Origin: Onchocerca volvulus
Lineage: Eukaryota; Nematoda; Chromadorea; Rhabditida; Onchocercidae
Length of the DNA stretch: 64,000 bases
Assembly (NCBI GenBank): GCA_000499405.2
Contig: HG738138.1
Span: forward strand, 18,019,753-18,083,752
Direction: 5' to 3'
Below the pieces are notes generated by a model, which saw only the letters and a list, made by a program, of their open reading frames with translations, was not told where the DNA came from and did no database searches. The position numbers and the translations under genes were made by a program. Shown one piece after another: positions 53,801-64,000 of this stretch (position 1 is its first letter; each line of letters opens with the position of its first letter).

Positions 53801-56800
53801 TACGCTTTTATTGAATTCATTGCAACATGCGGAAAAAAAAGAATTTTAATGTTTTGAATTTAGTTTGGTCTTGAAATGAAAAATGAATTTGCGTGAAATA
53901 TTAAAAAGCATTTATATTTGATTAAATTGCTATGATAAAGTAAATTTGAAATATCCTGGCCTCGTGCATCATTTCAGTTCCCTGCGAAATGCATTCCAGC
54001 TTATTCATTCCCTTGTTTATAAATTTTAAATCTAGCAGTGTTCTCTAAAGTATTCATTTAGAAAAATTATTTATTTCCTGATTGAATCTAATAACTAAAG
54101 AAAAATTTAGAAATAAATTAGCTACAATAATATACGCTATTGCCCTGGCAGTCATTGATAAGATTAGTTGCAAAGCAACTATCGAAGATGGCATCCAGAA
54201 GGTCACACAAGTCGCTCAATTCTTTTGGGTGATAATTCAAAAATTGTAATAAAATATTATCAGAGGATCGGTGTTGGTACTGTATCTTGTTCCATAATCT
54301 GAAATTGACCTAATATTAGATTTGCTGACTAGTTGGTCAGAATACTCTTTTCAATAGATATTTCAAATTATTTTGGTCATATTTGGAATGAAATTTAAAT
54401 TTTAAGACAACTAAAATCATTAAGGTGTAGTATTCGCAAAATTTGAATAAAGAGTTCTTAAATCAAACTCGATCATAGGAGCATAGCACCGAGCGATTTC
54501 TTCCTCTTGTTTCGTTGTACATAACAGTGGTTTGGCTGCAAATTAAATTTGTTTGTGCCAATTAATTTAAATTAATAATTAATGGAATGAGTAATGACGT
54601 GACGTCACAGAGTATCCTTCATAGAATTTAGTTCAAAATACTTAGTTCAAAATGTCAAATGTCGAAACTTGAATCCTCCGAAGTATTATCTATATTTCTA
54701 ACCATTCAAACGCGGATTCGAATATAATTTTGAGAAAAGTGGAATTTTTTTTAAAATTCAGACCAGTTTCATAGCAATCTGTTAACTTTTTCCTTATTGT
54801 AATAAACTTCGTTTGATATACCAAAATTTCGGATTTTTATATGTAAATCATCAAAAATCACCAACTTTTAGAAATACTTAGGACATTTTCATCATTGTTG
54901 AATGCTATTTCAATTGCTGAATCTGAATCCAAAAGTGTATTTTCTTCCACTAGAAATTTTAGAGACTTGAAAAATAGCCAGGATTGAATAATTAAATTTA
55001 ATTTAGATTTAAAATTTCGGGATCAAAGATTAGATTAAGTGAGAAACAAGAAAATAAAATTATATGCAAGAAATAAATACTTTTCATACTACTATTAAAT
55101 TTTTTATAAATTCGAACTAATAAGTTATTTTAATTCTGCACGAAAATATTAAAATTTTTGTTCTGAACAAACAAACTTGAATTGAAAACTTTTCAATAAA
55201 CCGAATTTAAAAGGAAAATTTCTCTTTCCTTCTCTTTCTCTATGAATAATTTCTTCATTTATTTGTTTATATAATTCTAAATAACAGTAGCAGGTGAAAA
55301 AAAGTTTTCATCTCTCTTATAGCGCATTAATTCAGAATGTAAGCAAAATTCTAGCGAAGTGCATCAAAATATTTTTCTGTTAGAATGCCTATTTTGCTAT
55401 CACAACACTGAATTAACAGCGTAAATACTCTTTTTCATATTGAACAATAAATATTGTATCGTATAAAATATATGCTGCTGTATTTTGATTTAGTCAAATA
55501 TTCTGATTCATAATCGTTCGGATTGCTTCCGAATGTTTTACCGTAATCCAAGTTAGGATTGATTTTTCGAGTAGATGCACGACGATAATAAAAAGTTTGT
55601 TCCGTTTTGCTATCAGACGAGCTGAATAGGCCATCAGTTGAGTTTATTTCATTAGATCGTTCAAATGTTTTGTTTGCATTCAATGGTCTTTGTGCTCCAT
55701 TTGTTGGAAATGAAGCAGGAGGAGTGGAAAAGAAGTTGACAAAATTATTCTCCACTATCAAATACTTTTGAATCGAAGGCCTTGCTTCAAAATTCAGTAA
55801 AATTCAAATAAGAATAAAGATTATATTAATTTAGATTATATGAAATTTGCAAAATTTAATAATGCTCGTCTCTGAAATGGAATATAATGTTTTAAGCCAT
55901 ACCCATCCTCAAATGTTGTTTTCCGAGAACTTTCTTTTTGGCATTTTCTGAACTATCGAAGTTGGGACATCAAGTGCACGATCTCCTAATTTTTGTGTAC
56001 GGTTGGCAATGAATCATGCATATATTCCTTTCTTATCTCTTATTTACTACAGATCAGAAATTTGAAATACAGAATGAAATTTTGCAAATTTAAGGTCAAA
56101 CTGCAAAATTTTCAATATAATCCGATGAAACATATTTATGGTATATGGAACAAATTTCCCCGTCAAAAATTTCGCCCTGGTCATTTTCCAGAATTTTTCA
56201 TAAAACGGCACATATTTTCATATTACTGACCATTTCCTTCTTCATCAAGCACTGGAAGCGCAGCCGGTAACTCATTCAATATGTATTCTGAAAATTAAGT
56301 AGTAGTAATTAAATCGCAAATATCAGATCAAATTTCTTGTTTTTACATCGCACAGTTTAGACAGATTTGTTTCAAAATTGAGAACTGTTTAGATTTTTTT
56401 AAATAATTTGGAATTATTTTATGGAATTCTCGATTGAAACATCTGAAAATCTAAGTTGTAATTAATTACTTTCTTTAAGATTGCTGTTCCATCAAGACTA
56501 TCCAAACATTATTCAGTACACACCTGCTGTTATCATGATATACTCAACTGATGCTACGCTGACTTATTTCTGCATAGTAATTAGATCGGATTGAATTTAA
56601 TGTCAAATTATAACATAACTGTAGAATTTACAAAAAAAGTTTTTTCAGGAGAAATCTCAGGAAAAATGATGGAAGAAGCGTTATCAAAACGTATAACTTA
56701 CTCAAATCTGCATAAATATGTACATGCAGTAGTCATGCGAAAGCAGTAGAAAAAAATTTGAAATTTATTAAAATGCAAATTTTTTCTTTACACTTTTTTT

Positions 56801-59800
56801 TTCAACTTCTTTTTACAAAATTTCTATCACACAAAAAAGAAAAAAAGAAAAAAACTATGCCGAAATACATCTGAAACAAATTATAACGTTTTTTCATCAA
56901 ATTATCAAATTATTTGATTCAAATGCTTTTTTCTAGCGAGAAAATAATTGTTGAATGATATTTGAAATGAGTGAAGAACGAAGAAACATTTTGTTTCAGA
57001 TTGTTAATTTCGTTACGAAAAATAATTTTTCAAAATTTTTTTTCAGAAAATTTTCCAATTTGAAAAGTTTTCAATCAGTTCTCTTCATTTTTCACCAACT
57101 AAATGATAAAGCATACTTCTGCCAGCTTTTTCAGTGAATTCACCAGTGGCATTGATTTTTGCAATATATTTCGCTGATTGTTGCACCAACTCTAAATTTA
57201 TTTGTGCTTTAACAACAGTTGTACGTTCACTGATAATTTGAAATAAGCGGATGAAATAAAAAAAGATTGAATAAATTATCATTTATATTAATGTCAAAAT
57301 TCATTTTAAAAGTTGCGAAAATTTTCAAAAGAAAAAAATAGCACGCCTTTTTCAAGAGCACATTCAAATGAGGTGATTGCATCAACAAAAACATGGACAC
57401 CGGAATTTTTGCATTTCGATCGCACGTCAGGTAACATACAATTAAAAAATTTGGGTATACCAGTACATCTACCTAGTCCATAGGTAGAAGATGAGATGTC
57501 CTGAATATGTCGCCAACAGTGCTGATTTGACATTAATGCACTGAAATTCAAATGGATCAAGCAAGTCAAATTTTATAATGTGACATCCAAAAATGTATTT
57601 TGACTTTCAATTAATTAGCTGATTCTACATATTACTAGTGTGTATTAAAATGAGGCAATATTTAAATTTGACAAAAAAATTAAAGATTAACGAAAAAATT
57701 AATTTCCCTTCTTTTTTGAACAATTTTTTAAAACTAGTTTCGAAAAAAAAGTTTTTTTTCATTAAATAAGCAAATGGCATCTTCCCATCTAATTGCATAG
57801 ATGCAATATCAATAAGCGACTTTTTATAAAATCATCGAAAGATTTAAACAAATTGAAAAATGGAATAATTGGAGAATTTTTTTCCATTGTTATTGATTAT
57901 GACTTTGCTTAATCCATTTAATATTGTTATAGTTTTGATCTGGTTTTGGACATTTGGTTTGGAAATTGAAGAAATTACCTTTGGAGGCAATCAAACTTTC
58001 CGAAAGCAATTTTGGCTCTATCGCCACAATAATAGCGCATATGTCGCTGTATGAATATTATCATCTCGTTACGCCTGCATTTTTCAAGAATTTCAGATGT
58101 CATGCATGTTGATTGACTTTCAAAGTAAGCACTGCACAGAAACAACACAGATTCTCGAGAGTAGAATGGAATCTGTAACTTTTCAATTATTCAATTAAAT
58201 TAGATTCAGAATATGCTGTAATAAAGTGCTATTAAATCGAGCAAATTTTTAGGAAATTTGCTGCAATTTGTTAAAAAAAGAAAGAAAAAAATTGAAAAAT
58301 AGAACTAATAACCGAGAGTTTCAGATTAAATTGTTAAATTACAAATATTTGATTGCATTGTGTTCGTTACTTATATATTTGATATGCATTTTAAAACTTT
58401 TACACAAAAAAAGAGCTGAGACGGGTCAAAATGATATTTGGTCAAATTGATATCTTCATTTAATTAAATCTAACATAGATTACTAAAATAATCCCTCAAA
58501 TGAGTTGAAATAAACTGAAATAATCTATGTTAGATTTAACTAAATGAAACTAAATAACTAAATAAATTAAGTCAATGTATATTTGGATTTGGTTTAAGTA
58601 ATTTGTACCCTCATTTTTTTAAAATGCCTGAATTCTTTACCAAAATAGTTAATTTTAAATTTCGAAAAAATTTTCGATGAATATACTATTATGTTTTTTC
58701 TCATGCATTTTATTTCTCTTTGAAAAATAATAGGATAGATTTTCATCGCTTAGATAAATAAAAATAAAACGAGAGTTTGGATGATTAAATTCATAATAAT
58801 AATTTTATGAACAAGAATTTCGATGCAATTTAATTGCTACAGTGATTTGATTCTAATCTTCCATTTTAATTTTTCGGTATTATAAATGCTACAAATTGAA
58901 GTAAATTCTACAGTTAAAAATTTTATTGCATTTTATTAGTTTATTTAATTCTTTTTGAGTTCGATTCAGCTCATTTAAATTATTTATATCCCTTTAAAGT
59001 AAATTCATTTCGCTTTTTTCATTTTAATTTTTTGAAATTTACTTAAACATTACCGGATATATAAGATTAGCTGCATGACTTTCTTGAACTCGTATCATCT
59101 CCCATAGATCGAGCCATGGTCGCAAGCACCGTCCAAGTTTGGTATGATCTGATTCCAGGTTACATTGCGCTGATATCTTGATTGCTGTAAATGAAAAAGC
59201 TATTATATACCATATCTTTTGCAAAACAATTAAGCAACTGATAAGCCTGGTATGGGTATATAACATTTATACAAGGCAAAAAGTCCTTGATTATTCATCA
59301 TACGTGATGATTACGTTACCATTGTAATTATTGTTTCGACATCATGCTGGTTTTTCTTATTAATCTTTTATCATTATTACTGCTACTTTTGGTACTATCA
59401 CATTGCATAATTTCTTAATCTTTATCATTCCTGAAACACTTTTTCACTAATCCCGATTTAAAATACTTTTTCCTAATCCCGAAAAGTTTCATCTCGGAGA
59501 GATTTACGAAAAAATTTTTACAAATATATCGCGATAACTTTTGCTTCAGTGAAATTTCTCAAGCAAAAAGCACTTCGATCCACCTGAAGCCGGTCACGCG
59601 ATCCCGATTAATGCAGAAAGTAGGCGTGGTCAATAATTTCTGTCTACTCATGAAGGCGTGGTCAATACAGAAAGTAAGCGTAGTGTAACCTCACTTACTT
59701 TTACCTGTCACGGGTATGACAAGTAAAGGAAAAAAGCAAATATTTCTATACAAAAAACATATGCCTATTTGAATGCAATGTTGTATGAAAATTTTAAAAC

Positions 59801-61635
59801 AATCGGTGCGAAACATTCGGAGATTTAAGGTTGGTAACAAGGAACATTTACAGTTTTATCTATATTGAAATCTCTTCATCTCTGTAGATGACTCTCCTCA
59901 ACATAGCTAGAAAGCAAAACAAAATCAATATTGCTGTTCAGTAGGCAATGAATCAATATAATAGCTTCGGATCTTACTCAAAGATCAGGAACCGGAGTCT
60001 CCATTCGATTTTATTTTACATCTTTGACAAAAATTCAAAGATACGGGGGATTGCTCCCTGTGAACTTGACTGTTCAAAGTTTTATTTCAGAATAATAAGC
60101 TGATGAAGTAATTAATAACAAACATGTCCTAATCTTCAAATAACTATATAAAATGTCACGAAATAATAAGTGGTGGTTTGAATTCCAATCCTCGACCAGA
60201 TGAACCATGCATAAATTGAAATGATGTCGATTCATACTTATTCTATTTATTCGCCCAATTTTTTAAAATATTTTTATCGAATATTTGCAACTACTTATTA
60301 CTTTGTAACGAATTCTCGCATCCATATACAAAAACTACCAATTTATCTAATTTTTGAAAATCACAATAATGCTATCAATTCAAACCACCACTAATCATTT
60401 CGTGAAAATTGATAGAAGCAAAATGTTATATTATATATATAACACATATTTTCAATTAATTCAAGCATATATATATCGCATATATTTTCAATTAATTCAA
60501 GCATTTAAGAATCACTACTCATTTTCTCCTTTGAACAAAAACTTTAAAAAGGAAATACTTCATTCAGCTAACAAATAATAAATTTTTCAAAAAAAAAAAG
60601 ACAAGGAAGAGTTAAAGGAATTTTTTAATCGCATCCCTAAATTGAAAATTGATCCACAGCCAAAAATTCGTCGCAGATTTGCAATTAAATAAAACGAGGT
60701 ATTTGTGTCATAAAAATTTAAATGAAGTAATTACAAAACTGGAGAAAATGAAGGACTGACAAATTTGGAGAAATAGAGAATGCTGAAACTCTTCAATGGA
60801 TGTGACAAATATTACTAAGGAAAAAAACTGAAAAATAGGACAAACTTCACAAAACATTCAGGCGTTGCATAATAATTCATATCTCGTTAATTTGCTACAC
60901 AATTACATCGTCCTGCTTTTTTTTTTTTTCATTTCATTATGTCCAAATTAATTTGAAATTAATTTTGAAGAAATTTCAAAGACTTTAAGCTGAAATTTTA
61001 ATGATTCTAATTAACGAAAACTCATCAATAAACTTCATATTTCCTTGCAATGTAGCAAAACGAAGCAATCGTGGAAACATACTCAAAACTCAAAAAACAC
61101 AGCTTTTATCGCAGAAACCTGACATTATGATAATGTGCTTCACATTTTTTACTTCTAACTTTGTAATTTGAACAATTTTTTTTTTCAATTTCAAGTTTCA
61201 GCTTCTCCGACATTATTTTATTTTCTCTTTCAAGAGTTGAATTTAATAGACAAATAGTTCTCTTGTCAGCGATCATCAGTAACAAATTATTACAATTATT
61301 TATCGACAAAAATAGACTTGAATTTCCTGATCAAAATAATTTGCATTTTTCATAAACAAATAAGAAAAAAAGTTGCAATATTATTTTTTTTTAAAAAAAA
61401 AAAGAACTTGGCATTGATTATATATTTGATTGAACATATTATTTTGAATTATTTAAGTGTTGAATGATTGAAATTTATTCCAGTAACAATTGAAATGAGT
61501 ATTTTTGAAATTCTTCTTAAGCAGCAATTATTAAAACAATGAGAAGGGGGAAAAAATAAGGAACTTACTTCGACTTAAGACCCATCGAGTAATCACTGCC
61601 GCAAAAGGTATCAAAATTAGTAATTTTCGCATCAT
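50875..61635 (-). CDS. Secreted protein with three T20D4.11-like (DUF19) domains
   Basis: Fourteen exons: 61569-61635, 59043-59184, 57979-58131, 57345-57540, 57117-57189, 56231-56287, 55903-55947, 55542-55754, 54469-54535, 54136-54298, 52566-52746, 52073-52311, 51599-51718 and 50875-51021. They total 1863 bases, or 620 residues. Exon 1 is a signal peptide (MMRKLLILIPFAAVITRW). Domain 1 (about 29-185), domain 2 (316-452) and domain 3 (497-612) share a pattern: a Cys, then CxxP and W, then CD or YF, then C, then an NCL/DCM-type Cys, KC, and a final F/Y-x-C. Examples are CYAPMIELWNK, CVHPLLITWKN and CLRPWLDLWEM. A Ser/Asn-rich linker with N-glycosylation sites (NAT, NKT, NST) separates domains 1 and 2. 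T20D4.11-like domains are nematode-characteristic, usually secreted, and of unknown function. The weakest point is the exon 4 to 5 junction, where the acceptor lacks a T-tract. A split into two genes remains possible there. Confidence 0.85.
58455..58548. repeat. 94-nt hairpin with 28-bp stem
   Basis: Left arm 58455-58482 and right arm 58521-58548 are reverse complements at 27 of 28 positions, around a 38-nt loop. The stem includes taatctatgttagattta on the right arm. It lies in intron 2 of the T20D4.11-like gene. The size and near-perfect pairing fit a small-RNA precursor or a very short MITE. Confidence 0.8.
59615..59685. repeat. Short interspersed direct repeats
   Basis: Within 71 bases the word aggcgtggtcaata occurs twice (59622-59635 and 59654-59667) and gaaagta(g/a)gcgt twice. 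The segment is less AT-rich than the rest of this intron and may be a small element remnant. Confidence 0.6.
60157..60404. mobile_element. MITE-like element with 28-bp terminal inverted repeats
   Basis: The ends (60157-60184, beginning cacgaaataataagtggtgg, and 60377-60404) are reverse complements at 26 of 28 positions. They flank 192 bases without a coding frame. The 248-bp length, long inverted ends, lack of coding content and position in intron 1 of the T20D4.11-like gene fit a non-autonomous DNA transposon. No clear target-site duplication is visible. Confidence 0.55.
60446..60504. repeat. 23-nt direct repeat
   Basis: The word atattttcaattaattcaa plus gcat occurs at 60446-60468 and again at 60482-60504, separated by a TA-rich spacer. 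It lies about 40 bases outside the right end of the inverted-repeat element. Confidence 0.85.
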
Positions 61636-63383
61636 TGAATCGAATATTTTATAAAATATGCTACGCCAATTAACTGATGGATTTCAGAATAAAAATTGAT
61701 TACAGATAACAATCTCTGATCAGGGATTAGTTCGAATTTTTGATGAGTTGTTTATTATATGGAGATTTTTAAATTAATGGTTCTACACTAAGTAGATAAA
61801 CAAAGTAGCAGGACAGATAAATAAACGATAAATTTTAGGCTTAGATCAAAATGGTCATGCAGAAATTAATGAAAAGCAGGATTTGGCAGCAAAATAAGTT
61901 GAATAAATTATAGTTATTTCAGTTTGATTGTTATCATAATCCGGATGAAAATAAATTAAGTCGATTCTTATCCGGATACTGAGGAAGAAGAAGAAGAGAT
62001 ATCACAACAGTTCGTGCCTGAGAAGATGATTTTTTATCAGGGAAATGAAATTGGAAGATTATAATGCAGCATTAGTGATGTATATTACAACTGCCAACTG
62101 TGTTATTCGGTGTCGTCGCCGTCCTCCTGATCGGGATGACGATTATCCCGAATTTCTTGTATTTCTTTCGATGGACATCGAATCCTGATCTGTTTATCTG
62201 ATTATTAACCACGCCCTATCTAATGTAGCATTATTCAGCGTTGTGAACTTTCAGTAGCCGCGAAAATAATAATAAGCAGGTAGAAATTCATCGAATGATA
62301 TCGATAGATCAATAGATCAGTGTATATAGAGGATCGAAAGTTAGGTCTTGCTCGTTTCTTCGCTCCAAATAAATTCTTTATTAATACGGGAAATCGCAGA
62401 AATTTGACATTCCATGTCAGAGCTTTAGAATGTGACATTTTCAATCAACGCGCTTCAAGTTGCCATTGTTTTAAGTGAATAGTCATATTACTCATACACA
62501 AAGAGGATACCACAATGTTCATTACATATATATTTCGACTCGTCCTTCTTTTTTGCCTTTATGAAATTCCATATTGTTCTATTAAATCCTTCAATTACCA
62601 ATCAAAGCAACCGGATTCTGCAAATTAAATAATCGAATTAAAAAAGAGGACCTAACAATTAGTCTCGATAAACGAAACTGAATTATCCATACTATCACTA
62701 CATATATCTGATTTCATTCGTTAACTTCCAAAATGGTAAATTTGGAGATTAAAAATAAAAATGTGTTATAATAATATAACAATAAAAATATGTTATAATA
62801 TTTTTTTTACAAAATTTTATAATATGATGCACTTAAAGTTTGTATAAAAATATGATATACTTGAAGTTTGCATAATTTTTAATAAATGCGAAAAAAATGA
62901 CAATTAAAACTGCTTTGATAGACAGATATCAATTAAATAAATTTTATATTAGTATCCCCAATAGAATGCAAAAGTGAGTTAATAGAATTATGCGACTGAT
63001 TGAAGTAAATTGGTTACAATAAATAGATAACAGGTTCAATTATCTTTCGAAAGTTTTTTAAGAAATATTTTATTGCAAGCAATAGAAAGAAGTTATGGCA
63101 TCTCTTAAATTCTATAAATAATCGTAAGTCAGTTACAATCGTTTGATTAGGAAGTAGAATTGATTGATAGATCACGAAACGGAAGGGAAGATGAAACTTA
63201 TTTTTCAGTTAAGAAAAAACATTATGCAGTATTTTTACCGGTCAGTATTTGGGTTAAATTGTTCTTCCTCTTTCTCCTTCTATTCCTTTCTCATTTTCAA
63301 CTTAGTCAAATTAATTGAAAACGGATTTTTTTTCCTAAAAAATATAATGCATTAGAAAATTTTTTATCATATAATAACTGAAC
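61636..63383. other. Upstream region of the T20D4.11-like gene
   Basis: Holds the promoter of the gene starting at 61635 (-) and the 3' flank of the gene ending at 63384 (-). At 61981-62010 there is a GAA repeat run, and at 62090-62200 a less AT-rich stretch open in two + frames (for example FGVVAVLLIGMTIIP) with no splice context to support either. Confidence 0.5.
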
Positions 63384-63506
63384 CTATATAGTGTCATAGA
63401 GAGAAATGTCACCATTATTGATTACTGTCGCTGTCATCTCACAAACCGGTAAATATTTGTTCACTTTATCGTCGTATTCCTTCAAGACATTGAATATCGA
63501 CGCTCT
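63384..63506 (-). CDS. Terminal exon of a gene continuing beyond the window
   Basis: After AATTTTTAG a phase-0 frame of 41 codons runs to TAG at 63384-63386 and encodes 40 residues: RASIFNVLKEYDDKVNKYLP, then VCEMTATVINNG, ending SLYDTI. The composition is protein-like. The preceding exon was not identified with confidence; the segment 63573-63684 (-) is open, with TIICLAIDCIFDII, but does not join in phase. The family is unknown. It lies head-to-tail upstream of the T20D4.11-like gene and might be a relative, but the cysteine pattern is too short to judge. Confidence 0.5.
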   Translation of the reverse strand, partial: RASIFNVLKEYDDKVNKYLPVCEMTATVINNGDISLYDTI

Positions 63507-64000
63507 CTAAAAATTAATTATATTGACAATATGCAAAGCGCAATTATGATTGCTAAACTGGCATCAATCAAAATTATTAGTGATAATATCGAAGATACAA
63601 TCAATTGCTAAACATATTATTGTTGGAATAGCATTATCGCTAATTTGTTCAACATTATACATAAATTTATCGAGTGTATAATATTAACTCATATTTGAAT
63701 AGCAGATAATTAAAAACGAATACGGTAGCATCGAGCAAACAAGTATCTTTTCTCAACTGTTTAGTTATTGGCCGTTCTTACTTACTGCACATTGATACTG
63801 TCATTTGGTCATCTTTTATTTCTTAATTTGTTTGCTTTTTGCATGTGATTATTTTTATGTTTATTTATCGGCATCTTACCAATATTTTTGTATCATATTT
63901 CATTATGAATGAAGAAAGAGCCTTTATTTTCACTTTTCATAACGATTTAGTTTTTCAGTTTGATTAATTAATTGACCGATAGCTCAACCTGACTTAAGTA

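Noticed and set aside
54421..54468. Continuation of exon 9 (FDLRTLYSNFANTT)
   Set aside because: No donor follows before the stop. Splicing at 54468 instead aligns domain 2 exactly with domains 1 and 3 (P...W spacing).
55435..55541. C-terminal extension of the frame covering exon 8 of the T20D4.11-like gene
   Set aside because: A GTAAAA donor at 55541 joins in phase with exon 9, and the sequence after it turns AT-rich and repetitive, so the extension is most likely intronic.
60354..60578. 74-codon plus-strand frame
   Set aside because: Lies in an intron, overlaps the inverted-repeat element and encodes the 23-nt direct repeat twice.
1..64000. tRNA, rRNA, CRISPR array, spliced-leader gene or bacterial operon
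   Set aside because: I looked for conserved tRNA arms, rRNA cores, regularly spaced repeats and the nematode SL1 sequence and saw none. An RNA-gene scan would be decisive.

Overview
The window is nuclear DNA of a nematode. It is strongly AT-rich, and its coding sequence is cut into short exons with GT(A/R)-type donors and T-rich TTTTCAG or TTTAG acceptors. It encodes a protein of the nematode-characteristic T20D4.11-like (DUF19) cysteine-rich family and a TTBK-type casein-kinase-1 kinase of the sort expanded in nematodes. A filarial or other clade III worm would fit the composition and intron sizes, but that is inference. There is no sign of operons, bacterial genes, rRNA, tRNA or CRISPR.

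Layout. Positions 1-3406 (+) hold an annexin-like gene cut by the window edge, with two breaks in its reading frame. Positions 5821-7624 (-) hold a complete 305-residue TTBK-like kinase in seven exons, including one GC-AG intron. Positions 9098-10756 (+) hold a probable two-exon single-pass membrane protein. Positions 14251-19517 (-) hold an F-box protein of 522 residues in eleven phase-consistent exons. Positions 26595-26980 (-) hold an 81-residue two-exon protein with one membrane segment. From 27 to 50 kb the DNA is gene-poor and low in complexity. It holds one convincing orphan exon (39488-39631, -), several weak exon candidates and a few islands of higher complexity. Positions 50875-61635 (-) hold a fourteen-exon gene for a secreted 620-residue protein with three T20D4.11-like domains. 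Positions 63384-63506 (-) hold the last exon of a gene that begins beyond the window.

The genes look independent: there is no shared pathway and no operon spacing. The most notable item is the three-domain T20D4.11-like gene. All its exon junctions agree in phase and its domain copies align with each other. Its first two introns carry a 248-bp terminal-inverted-repeat element and a 94-nt near-perfect hairpin. All gene models were spliced by eye from acceptor, donor, phase and family similarity. Exon positions are exact readings of the sequence, but transcript evidence was not available.
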